Shown: one piece after another, positions 26,057 through 33,794 of the stretch
How the letters are laid out: every line of letters starts with the position of its first letter
Numbering within the stretch: the stretch's first letter is position 1
Source of the DNA: Cryobacterium sp. CG_9.6
Lineage (GTDB): Bacteria > Actinomycetota > Actinomycetes > Actinomycetales > Microbacteriaceae
DNA length: 64,000 nucleotides
NCBI RefSeq assembly: GCF_029893365.1
Contig: NZ_JARXUZ010000001.1
Span: 434,001-498,000 of the forward strand
Direction of reading: 5' to 3'
The notes under the pieces: model-generated
Seen by the model: only the letters and a program-made list of their open reading frames with translations
Told to the model about the DNA's origin: nothing
Database searches by the model: none
Made by a program: the position numbers and the translations under genes

Positions 26057-27705
26057 CCTCGATCCACCGGTCTGCCTTGACTGATCGGCGTCACTGAATT
26101 CAGATCGTGGTTTTTGGTGGCGGGCAGGGCGAGGCTGCCGACCTTGCTGCCGGTGGTGTTCCAAGTCTTCGTTCGCCGGGTGGCTGGTGGTTAGGTGGCG
26201 GCGGTTTGCGGCGGGCCGCAGGCCGCCGCGAACGCGGTCGTCCATCCGGGTTTCCATGGCCAGTTGGCGGGGAGGTGCAGGGTGATCCTGCGTGCCGAGG
26301 TGGAGATGCGGGCGGGGATGCTGATGAGTTTGCGACGAATGGTGCCGCTGCGTGCCTTGCCGAGATCGCTGCCGGCCAGCGAACCAACGGCGCGCGAAAG
26401 GTTGAAGGCGATCGTGGCCAGCACGAGCCAGGCCGCGTTGGCCGTGAACACACCTGATGGCAGGTGCGCCAGCGCGCTGTCCTTAAGGTCGGCGTTAATC
26501 TGCTCGATGATGGCGTGCTGCCGGTGGGTCTGGTCCGCGGTGACAGTGTCCAGGTCGCTGGTGGTGAAGAACGCATGAAACCGATGCGTGTCAAACAGGG
26601 TCGGCTGCCCTTCGGTCGCCTTCTGATTCAGCTCCGGGATCCGGCGCACGACCAGGCGCCCCACGATGCGTTCGGCCTTCTTGCGCGAGCTGAAAGCGGT
26701 GAACACGACTTCCGCGACCTCGGCGGACGAGATCCACGCGCCGGTGGCCTCGTCCCGGATCGCATCGGTGTAGTTGATGGTCGTCCATTGGTCATCGGTG
26801 ATCGTGCCGATGGCGCGCTTAACGGCCGGGTCCATGCGTGCCGTGATGGACACTTTTGCGCCAGCCCGGTGCGCGGCGGCGACGACCGCGTGCCCATAGA
26901 ACGCGCTGTCCGCGCGCAGCAGCACCAGGCCGCCGGCCGTCTGGCTGCGGAGGCGTTTCACGGTGGCGAGGACATCCCCGACGAACTTTCCCGCGCCGCG
27001 CGGGGAACCGGCCGCGCCTTTCCGCAGTCGGGACCCGATGATGATCGGCGCCGCCTTGCGTGTGGAGACGATGCCGATCAGGGCGTTTAAACCGCGCACT
27101 CCGGAGTAGCCGTAACCGGAGCCTTGCTTCTGGTAACCGTGGACTTCCTTGATCGTGTCGTCGATGTCCACCAGCGCATAGTCGTCGATTCCCGTCACGA
27201 TCGGGGTGTGTGCGGCGACGTTGACCAGCCACCGCCAGGCGACGGCGTCCAGCTGCCGGACGTGACCAAACGTGAACGACCGCAGGAACGACCCCAACGT
27301 CGACGGGGCATACGTCCCGACGAAGAGTTTCTTCATACCGCCGTGCCGCAGCAACGCCATGTCATCGATCGAATCGGCACCAGCGAGCATCCCCGCGACC
27401 AACGCGGTGACTTTCAACCCCGAGTTCGCGCCGAAGTACCCCGGCAAGGTCAGCCATGCATCGGCGAGGTCGCTGAGGCCGGTTTTCACCGCCAAGGCCA
27501 TCGCGGGGACAAGCCCCGCGGACGACACGAGATTCGTGTCATCGAAGGTGGCTGACAAGCGGCTGGAACTGTGGAAAAGTTGCATCTACGAGATGCCTCT
27601 CGAATCGGTTGAAATGAACCCTAAGTAAGTTCTATTTTTCCTGATCCGAGTGGCATTCTCTGTTTAACGCGCCGCTACGACCCTAACTCGACCGGTGGAT
27701 CGAGG
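26057..27705 (-). mobile_element. IS1380-family insertion sequence, complete
   Basis: The element is 1649 bp with perfect 16-base inverted ends, CCTCGATCCACCGGTC at 26057-26072 and its complement at 27690-27705. It is flanked by the 5-bp duplication CTTAG (26052-26056, 27706-27710). One intact transposase gene fills it. The perfect ends, the intact gene and the exact in-frame reconstruction of the target gene indicate a recent insertion. Confidence 0.92.
26191..27585 (-). CDS. IS1380-family transposase
   Basis: The 464-residue DDE transposase fills the element. Characteristic stretches are SSAGLVPAMALAVKTGLSDLAD, ALVAGMLAGADSIDDMALLRHGGM, the first catalytic Asp region DDYALVDIDDTIKEVHGYQKQG, LLRADSAFYGHAVV with the second Asp, and ADQTHRQHAIIEQINADLKDSALAHLPSG toward the Glu. 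Length and order match IS1380-type transposases. The frame is intact, so it is probably functional. It is transcribed in the same direction as the gene it interrupts. Confidence 0.92.
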   Translation of the reverse strand: MQLFHSSSRLSATFDDTNLVSSAGLVPAMALAVKTGLSDLADAWLTLPGYFGANSGLKVTALVAGMLAGADSIDDMALLRHGGMKKLFVGTYAPSTLGSFLRSFTFGHVRQLDAVAWRWLVNVAAHTPIVTGIDDYALVDIDDTIKEVHGYQKQGSGYGYSGVRGLNALIGIVSTRKAAPIIIGSRLRKGAAGSPRGAGKFVGDVLATVKRLRSQTAGGLVLLRADSAFYGHAVVAAAHRAGAKVSITARMDPAVKRAIGTITDDQWTTINYTDAIRDEATGAWISSAEVAEVVFTAFSSRKKAERIVGRLVVRRIPELNQKATEGQPTLFDTHRFHAFFTTSDLDTVTADQTHRQHAIIEQINADLKDSALAHLPSGVFTANAAWLVLATIAFNLSRAVGSLAGSDLGKARSGTIRRKLISIPARISTSARRITLHLPANWPWKPGWTTAFAAACGPPQTAAT

Positions 27706-28078
27706 CTTAGCGCCAATGGCGGACTGGGCGACCAATGCTGACGGGAGGAGCTTGTTGGCGATGTTGCCGATCATGAAGGCCTGGTACATCGCGGCCGGGC
27801 CGAGGATCGGATAGTACGTGATGGGTTCGACCACCCACAAGACGGAAAACACAGCGGCGACAGCTAGAAACGCCACCCAGACTTGCGTCTGGGTGATGCC
27901 AAGGTCTGCGAAGAGTACAAGGTAGAGCGGTGCAGCCAGAGACATCACCAATGCGGCGATCATGGTGAGGCGTCCCCAACGGGAAGTGGTGCGGTCGAAG
28001 GCTGCGAGGTCGGCGGATGCCGCAGTGAGCACAGTTGTGGAAGACATGTTGGCCTTTCTCTGGGTCCTGTGGTGAGGG

Positions 28079-28834
28079 TTAGGCGGGCGGCGTAAGGCCA
28101 GCGGTGTGGGCAGAGTAAGCAACGATCAGGCCGATCACAATGGAGAAGCCGAGTCCCCACTCGCGCAACCAGGCCTGGTTGAACCGTCGGGCTACGAACA
28201 GGCAGATTCCCATCACCGCAGCCGAGGTGAGGACGGTGAGGATGTGGACGGTTGTCTTGCCGAACTCCCCGATGCCAAGGCTGGCGAAGGCCCCGAGCAG
28301 GGCAGCGGCAGGGATGATAGCCATCAGGGTTGGGTTCACGCTCCGCAGGCGTGAGTCACCGCGCTTCAGTAACGGGGTGAGTATCAGGGTGGCAATCATC
28401 CACATCGCACCGGAGAGGCTCATCGCCATGAACGCGACGGCAAAGACACTCTGGGTGTAGCTCGAATCGCCGAGGGCGGCCCCCATGGTCGTGGCGGCAA
28501 TGCTCGCGGAAGCGGTCTCGGTGGCAGCCGACCCGACAAGTCCCACTCGTACCAGCACCGCAGGGGTGCCAAACAAGCTGAGCAGAGCCACGCTGACCAA
28601 GACGACGGCCAGCGATGGGCCTATCGCGGCAACAGCCCCGGCTCGGAAGGAGGTTTTCAGCTCGCTCGGGCTGATGCCGGCTGCGGGCGCAGCAATCCGG
28701 GCAGCCCGCATATAAACGATTGTTTGGAGGATGATGGCGGCGAACACCCCAACCGCGAAGATCCACAGGATGGGCAGGTTTGCAATCGCGAGGATGTCGG
28801 TCGAGTCGGGGTCGCTGGGAAGAGAAGTGATCAT
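28079..28834 (-). CDS. Multi-spanning membrane protein, DUF5058-like
   Basis: The 251-residue protein has six or seven hydrophobic helices: ILWIFAVGVFAAIILQTIVYM, AGAVAAIGPSLAVVLVSVALLSLFG, VGLVGSAATETASASIAATTMG, FAVAFMAMSLSGAMWMIATLILTPLL, LMAIIPAAALLGAFASLGIG and VLTSAAVMGICLF. The GAVAAIGPSLAV and RVGLVGSAATE pieces recall the DUF5058 family, whose function is not established. It is the first gene of the leftward operon with the broken membrane gene and two M20 hydrolases, which suggests transport of their substrate. The start is ATG 28834 after a GGAG site. An in-frame ATG 33 bases upstream is the alternative. Confidence 0.65.
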   Translation of the reverse strand: MITSLPSDPDSTDILAIANLPILWIFAVGVFAAIILQTIVYMRAARIAAPAAGISPSELKTSFRAGAVAAIGPSLAVVLVSVALLSLFGTPAVLVRVGLVGSAATETASASIAATTMGAALGDSSYTQSVFAVAFMAMSLSGAMWMIATLILTPLLKRGDSRLRSVNPTLMAIIPAAALLGAFASLGIGEFGKTTVHILTVLTSAAVMGICLFVARRFNQAWLREWGLGFSIVIGLIVAYSAHTAGLTPPA

Positions 28835-28939
28835 GGGTGCTCCAGAGCTGGGATGCGGGTGGGGCAAAGCGTGATGGTAAGTTCGGCGGAACGGAAATCC
28901 GTGTGGTTCCGCAGGATGGGAGCCAGAGAGAGGTGAACT

Positions 28940-29884
28940 GTGCGCCTATTGGACCCGCTTGAGCGGCGGATCGCGGCCGCCCTGCAACTCGATGGCAGGA
29001 GTTCGTGGAGTCGGATTGCCGAGGTCTTGGGAGAGCCGGAGCGCACTGTCGCTCGCCGGGGGAGCGAGATGCTTGAGTCGAAGCTGGTGCAGGTGGCAGC
29101 ACTCCGCCCGCAGTCGGCGTCGGTAATCATTCGAGTGCAGACAGCGCCCGGCACCACCCGCGCGACCGCGAACGCACTGGCCCAGCGCCGGGACTCGACC
29201 TTCGCGTACACGATGACGGGTGGCGTGGACTGTGTCGCCGAGGTGCTCACCGAGTCGGAGCGAATGCCAGCGCTTCTCACGGACGAAATCCCTGGAACTG
29301 TCGGTCTTGTTCGCGCGGTAAGTTACCCGATCATGCGGTATTTTCGAACCATCCGAGGCTGGCAACCCGACCTGCTCACGGAGGTGGAGGCTAACGCTTT
29401 TCGCGCTGGTGTCACGATGGACACGTGGAGCTTGCAGCCGCCACAACGACTGAGCCGGGTTGACAACGAAATCGTCGAGGCCTTGCGCGAGGACGGGCGA
29501 GTCTCGTGCGAACGCTTGGCCCGACTGACGGGCGTATCGAATGCAACTGCGCGGCGTCGAACCGACTGGCTCTTGCAGAACAATCACGTCTACATTCGGG
29601 CAGTCGTGGAGCCAGCGAGTGTTGGCCTGCCGGTTGAGGCGTTCCTCTGGATTCGCTGCGAACCGAAAAATGTTGAAGCGGTGGGCCGTGAGCTCGCAGC
29701 CTCTCCGTTGGTGCGATATGCGGCTGCGGTTGCAGGCGAATACCAGATCGTGGCCAACGTCACCGCAAAAGATCAGGCAGCCCTGTACACGTGCGTCACG
29801 TCGGCACCGTGGGTTGCTCACACCGAATCCATCGATGTGAGCATCCTTCTCGAAGCCTTCAAACGCGGCGGACGGATGGTGTAA
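28940..29884 (+). CDS. Lrp/AsnC-family regulator with two tandem modules
   Basis: The 314-residue protein is a double Lrp: an HTH (LDPLERRIAAALQLDGRSSWSRIAEVLGEPERTVARR) and a RAM-like ligand domain, then a second HTH (LSRVDNEIVEALREDGRVSCERLARLTGVSNATARRRTDWL) and second ligand domain to the end. Lrp proteins sense amino acids, fitting the divergent amidohydrolase/membrane operon and the convergent amidase. GTG 28940 is the start, preceded by GAGAGGTG. The fused form is frequent in actinobacteria and presumably acts as a pseudo-symmetric dimer in one chain. The 105 bases to the DUF5058-like gene hold both promoters. Confidence 0.9.
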   Translation: MRLLDPLERRIAAALQLDGRSSWSRIAEVLGEPERTVARRGSEMLESKLVQVAALRPQSASVIIRVQTAPGTTRATANALAQRRDSTFAYTMTGGVDCVAEVLTESERMPALLTDEIPGTVGLVRAVSYPIMRYFRTIRGWQPDLLTEVEANAFRAGVTMDTWSLQPPQRLSRVDNEIVEALREDGRVSCERLARLTGVSNATARRRTDWLLQNNHVYIRAVVEPASVGLPVEAFLWIRCEPKNVEAVGRELAASPLVRYAAAVAGEYQIVANVTAKDQAALYTCVTSAPWVAHTESIDVSILLEAFKRGGRMV

Positions 29885-29910
29885 TTCCCTCGAACCTGAC
29901 GGGTGACGGT

Positions 29911-31392
29911 TCAATTCGGCCCCTCCTCTAAAGCGTTGACCAGACTGGTCGGACGGTGAAGTTCAGGTGCACGCCAGGCATGCCGGCTGGCCTGTTCCAA
30001 GCCGTAACCCACCTGCAGCAGCTCAAAGTCTTGCCCGTAGTTCATGACCAGTTGCATGCCAACCGGCAGCCCGGACTCGCTGAACCCGGCGGGCAGGCAG
30101 AGCGCTGGCAGTCCGGTCGCCGAGATGACGCAGGCCGAACGCATCCACTCGAGATAGGTTTCAAATGTTGTTCCGTCGATTTCAGTCGGGTAGCGGAGTG
30201 CGGCGTTGAAGGGCAACAGCTGGGTGGCCGGACTGGCAAACACGTCGTAGCGGGAGAAGAACGTGCCAGTCTTCTCCGCCAGACGTGTGCGGGCCAGTGA
30301 TGCTGAGACAACCGCGGCGCCGGTGAGCGCCAGCCCTTGTTCCACATTCCAGCGCACTTCGGGCTTGATCTGATTTCCGTGCTGCGCCACAAGATCGCCA
30401 TAGGCCAAGGCGAAATCGAGCGCACGCACGGTGCTGAACACCTCGTCGGCGTCCTGCAGGTTGGGGGCAGCTTCCTCGACGATCGCGCCGAGATCCTCGA
30501 GAACACGTAGCTGCTGGTGCAGCACCCGCAGCACCTCTTTTTGCACCGGTATGCCCAGACCGAAGTCATCGGACCAGCCGATGATGAGTCCGGTAAAGTC
30601 GCGTTCCAGCGGTTCACGGAACCGACGGGCGGGCACGGGGCAGGGGTACGGTGCCGCAGCGTCGGGCCCGGCCAGCACGGACATGGTCAGCGCAATGTCC
30701 TTCACTTCCCGCGCCATCGGGCCACTGCGGGACAGCCAGCTCCACGCGTCGCGGCTCGGCCGCAGGGGAATGATGCCGAGGGACGGACGGAAGCCCACTA
30801 CGTTGCAGAAAGAGGCTGGGATGCGCAACGAACCGCCCATATCACTCCCGTCAGAGATGGACTGGATGCGTGCGGCCACAGCGGCTGCCGCCCCGCCACT
30901 GCTACCGCCGGCGCTGAGGCTCGGGTCGTAGGGATTGGTCGTGGTACCGAACACCTCATTGAAGGTGTGCGATCCCGCGGCAAATTCCGGCACGTTTGAT
31001 TTGCCGGTGGTGACCACGCCAGCTGCTTTCAGGCGTTGGATGATGAGGTCATCGTGATCGGGCACATGGTCGGCAAACAGCGGCGAACCGAAGGTCGTGC
31101 GCAAGCCCGCGGTTGCGTGGGTGTCTTTGTGGGTCATCGGCACGCCATGCAGGGGCGGCAGGGCGGCGCCGCTCGCAGTGAGCGCATCGGCGGCAATCGC
31201 CAGACGCCGGGCGGTCGCGCGGTCCTGGGTGATGACTGCGTTGATCTGGGGGTTCACCCGGTCGATCTGAGCGAAGTGCGCGTCCAGGGCCTCATTTGCC
31301 GATATCTCGCCGTGGCGGATTGCCACCGAGAGAGCGGATGCTGAAAGTTCGGAAATCTGGTCGGTCACGTTTCGTCCCTGAGATTCGGTCAC
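29911..31392 (-). CDS. Amidase-signature-family amidase
   Basis: The 493-residue serine amidase shows the Ser-cisSer-Lys triad: K89 in PMTHKDTHAT, the cis-Ser in SAGGSSGGAAAA (about 164), and nucleophile S188 in SDGSDMGGSLRIPA. The rest follows the family to LPALCLPAGFSESGLPVGMQLV. It is too divergent from GatA context to be the tRNA amidotransferase, since no gatB or gatC is present. It is probably a catabolic amidase for amides or N-acyl amino acids, beside the Lrp and M20 genes. GTG 31392 is the start. The end is convergent with the Lrp gene, 26 bases apart. Confidence 0.87.
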   Translation of the reverse strand: MTESQGRNVTDQISELSASALSVAIRHGEISANEALDAHFAQIDRVNPQINAVITQDRATARRLAIAADALTASGAALPPLHGVPMTHKDTHATAGLRTTFGSPLFADHVPDHDDLIIQRLKAAGVVTTGKSNVPEFAAGSHTFNEVFGTTTNPYDPSLSAGGSSGGAAAAVAARIQSISDGSDMGGSLRIPASFCNVVGFRPSLGIIPLRPSRDAWSWLSRSGPMAREVKDIALTMSVLAGPDAAAPYPCPVPARRFREPLERDFTGLIIGWSDDFGLGIPVQKEVLRVLHQQLRVLEDLGAIVEEAAPNLQDADEVFSTVRALDFALAYGDLVAQHGNQIKPEVRWNVEQGLALTGAAVVSASLARTRLAEKTGTFFSRYDVFASPATQLLPFNAALRYPTEIDGTTFETYLEWMRSACVISATGLPALCLPAGFSESGLPVGMQLVMNYGQDFELLQVGYGLEQASRHAWRAPELHRPTSLVNALEEGPN

Positions 31393-31574
31393 TCGACCGG
31401 CGTTTACCGGTGGGTAGAAGTCTCGTTTCTCAGAGGCAGGATGCTGAGTCCGGGAGAGTGAAGGTATCCCTTTTAGCAGTTATGGCCATAATTCTGGCTG
31501 CTTTTAGCGTCTGAGCTCACTCACGTGGCTGAAATATCTGCCACTGGCCGAGCTAAACGCGAGCGCGCGCGGCG

Positions 31575-31862
31575 GGCCGGCCCGACGCATCTGCTGGCTG
31601 GATCGCCTCGCGGCACCTGTTTTGGCTCGCGGCACTCGTCTGAACGCGTGCCGCACGTCAAAACGAGTGCCGCACGGGACGTGACCGCGTCGAAACGAGT
31701 GCTGCTCGCGCAAATGAGTGCCACGCGAGGGGTTTCTGGTGCCGTGCGGCCGTGCGCGGCGTGGCCGACGCATCCGCTGGCTGGATCGCCTCGCGGCACC
31801 TGTTTTGTCGCGCGGCACTCATGCAGACGAGTGCCGCACAGCCAGATGAGTGCCGCGGTGTG
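31575..31862. repeat. GAGTGCC-family modular repeat, two units
   Basis: Two units begin with CGCATC-GCTGGCT (31586 and 31769, 183 bases apart) and carry the GGCACCTGTTTT stretch, the GGCACTC...GAGTGCCGCAC palindrome and several ACGAGTGCC copies. They fill most of the 591-base gap between the divergent amidase and surface-protein genes, so here the family sits in a promoter-side region, unlike the other two loci. The rest of the gap (31393-31540, 31863-31983) shows no gene. Confidence 0.85.
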
Positions 31863-31983
31863 ATTTGTGGTCGAGGGCCGGTTCTGTACTGCTACAGTCA
31901 TCGAGGGGGCGCGTGCAAACGCGTTAAAAATGCCGCATATTTCCGGGCACTCCGTCTATGCAGTGTCGAAACAAGGGGATCTC

Positions 31984-33687
31984 GTGCACAATACTTTCGG
32001 ACGGCTCAGGCGTCATAGCCTGAAGGCCGCACTGGTCATGGTCAGCGCTGTTGCGCTGAGTGGCCTCGTGATTGCCGCGCCCGCGCAGGCAACCACATCC
32101 GTGGAAACAGCCTCGGCGGAATTGGTCGAGGCCCCCGCTGCCGAGGTAGCAGCCACGGCTACGATTTCGGGCACGGTCACCGGTCAGGGCCTGAATGGCG
32201 CGCCCGCGACGCCGCTGGCTGGTGCGCGCATCGCGCTGCAGTCGTACGCGAATAACGTACCCGCCTCTGTATCGGTCGAGACCAACTCCGCAGGGTTCTA
32301 TTCCGCGGAAGTAGCGCCTGGTGGATGGCTTGTCTTCGTTGAACAATACGGCGGGAATACGAACGATCTGACAGGTTATTTTTCTGGCAGTTACCAGCTG
32401 AATGGGGGTGTTACCGCGGTCGTCGTGGAGGCTGGTGAAATACAGGGCGACATCAACGTGGTGCTGAAGCAGGGCGCAGTAGTCAAGGGCACCGTGACTC
32501 AGAAGTCTGCGGCCGGGGTGGTCACCTCAGTCAGCGGCCTTAGGGTCTCGCCTATGCGTCCTGACGGAGCAATTTTCAGTAGCAGCGTGGACTTTACTGA
32601 ATCCGATGGAAGCTACGCAACAATAGTGTCGCAAGGCACCTACAAAATCGGGTTTGGTACCAACTCAAGTATCGGATCGTTCATTCCCGAGTACTACGAC
32701 GATGCCCCTGATCTCGCGTCGGCGACCACCGTCACCCCGGTGATGGGCACGCCGTCAGTCATAAACGCGGAGCTCGCATCGCGACCGGCCGTCGCGTCTT
32801 CCGAGATATTCGTTTATGACGAATACGAGGATGCCGCCTATGCTGACCTTTTGAACTTCACCGCCACCAACAAGACGTTCATGGTCACTGTCGGGGCGCT
32901 CACGACTGCCTTTACCATCCCCGCCGGACAGGCCGTTTATCAGTGGCTCAAAGACTATGAGCCGGGCCAATCAGTGACGGTCAGGTTGGACGGCGTTGTC
33001 TTGGCGACCCACGCGGCGCCGGCGCCGGCGCCGGTGCCGACTCCGACGGACACGCCGACGGCAACACCGACGCCGACGGCAACACCGACGCCGACGGATA
33101 CGCCGACGGCAACACCGACTCCGACGGACACGCCGACCGCGACGCCGACGGCAACACCGACTCCGACCGTGACGCCGACTCCGACGGACACGCCGACCGC
33201 AACGCCGACGCCGACCGTGACGCCGACCGCGCCTGCAACGTCGACACCCGCGGAGGCAGTTGCAACGAGCAGTATCACCGAGGAGGGAACATTCCTGATC
33301 GCCGGTTCCGGATTCAACCCCTTCGAAGAGGTTGAGGTGTGGCTGTACTCCAACCCAATTCTGCTCGGGGTGTTGACGGCCAACGCGGAAGGATTGATCA
33401 GCGGCAACTTCGCCCTGCCCGCAGGCGTTCCGGCCGGAAACCACCACGTTGTCGTGGGTGAGGGCCTCACGGGATTTGGTTCAACAGCTGTAACGATCTC
33501 AGCAGCCGGAATAATCACCTTGACGCCGGCGGTTGTGAACGCATCCGCCACACTCGCTGAGACCGGCGTTCCGGTCAATCCGTTGCACCTCGGTAGTCTC
33601 GCCGTTCTGTTCGCCCTCATCGGGGCTACTCTCGTGACCATTCGCAACCGGCGCGCGGTTCGCGCCCGAACGGCCACGGTGTCCTAA
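31984..33687 (+). CDS. Secreted cell-wall-anchored surface protein with Pro-Thr stalk and LAETG signal
   Basis: The 567-residue precursor has a signal peptide ([28 protein letters not shown]), two carboxypeptidase-regulatory-like beta domains ([25 protein letters not shown]..., [12 protein letters not shown]...) and a folded region. A Pro-Thr-rich stalk of about 70 residues follows, then another small domain and a sorting signal: LAETG at 524-528, a hydrophobic helix and a basic tail ([14 protein letters not shown]). LAXTG is the motif used by class E sortases of high-GC Gram-positives. I take GTG 31984 because AAGGGG precedes it at the right distance. An in-frame frame extends further upstream without a signal-peptide-like start. 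Function is unknown, possibly adhesion or carbohydrate contact. Confidence 0.82.
   Translation: MHNTFGRLRRHSLKAALVMVSAVALSGLVIAAPAQATTSVETASAELVEAPAAEVAATATISGTVTGQGLNGAPATPLAGARIALQSYANNVPASVSVETNSAGFYSAEVAPGGWLVFVEQYGGNTNDLTGYFSGSYQLNGGVTAVVVEAGEIQGDINVVLKQGAVVKGTVTQKSAAGVVTSVSGLRVSPMRPDGAIFSSSVDFTESDGSYATIVSQGTYKIGFGTNSSIGSFIPEYYDDAPDLASATTVTPVMGTPSVINAELASRPAVASSEIFVYDEYEDAAYADLLNFTATNKTFMVTVGALTTAFTIPAGQAVYQWLKDYEPGQSVTVRLDGVVLATHAAPAPAPVPTPTDTPTATPTPTATPTPTDTPTATPTPTDTPTATPTATPTPTVTPTPTDTPTATPTPTVTPTAPATSTPAEAVATSSITEEGTFLIAGSGFNPFEEVEVWLYSNPILLGVLTANAEGLISGNFALPAGVPAGNHHVVVGEGLTGFGSTAVTISAAGIITLTPAVVNASATLAETGVPVNPLHLGSLAVLFALIGATLVTIRNRRAVRARTATVS
33034..33240 (+). repeat. In-gene microsatellite encoding the Pro-Thr stalk
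   Basis: Degenerate 6- to 12-base units such as CCGACG-GCAACA and CCGACT-CCGACG-GACACG repeat about 17 times in frame. They encode [18 protein letters not shown] sequence. The frame is kept, so length changes by slippage would only alter stalk length. Confidence 0.9.
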
Positions 33688-33794
33688 CGGCCCGTTCAGC
33701 TTCCACCGCGCGGCCCCCAACGTCCAGCGTTCGGGGCCGCGTTGCTGTACCCAAATCAATAGTCACGAAACCGTCCAAGCGTAGAACGATCGCG

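Larger units (their letters stand above)
25668..28047 (-). pseudogene. Small membrane protein gene split by an IS1380-family element
   Basis: Two fragments belong to one gene. The 5' part (28047 down to 27706) encodes MSSTTVLTAASADLAAF... ending SALVAQSAIGAK, and the 3' part (26051 down to 25668) continues AGTKRGEFSALMAICGAAM... SKKEMS. Joining them across the duplicated CTTAG keeps the frame and gives about 241 residues with some five to six hydrophobic helices and the loop LGPAAMYQAFMIGNIANKLLPSA. I do not recognise the family. It lies between the DUF5058-like gene and an M20 hydrolase with ATG overlap, so it was probably a membrane partner in uptake. As it stands, only truncated peptides can be made, although an internal ATG at 26018 could give a 116-residue remnant. 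Confidence 0.85.

Noticed and set aside
26018..26257. A small gene at the left end of the IS1380-family element
   Set aside because: It crosses the element boundary and has no family features. The sequence is explained by the transposase 3' end and the broken membrane gene.
24421..31392. A prophage or integrative element explaining the amidohydrolase region
   Set aside because: No integrase, tRNA attachment site or phage structural genes are present. The only mobile DNA is the single IS1380-family element.
29911..31392. gatA of the Asp/Glu-tRNA amidotransferase
   Set aside because: No gatB or gatC is nearby, and the context is catabolic amidohydrolases.
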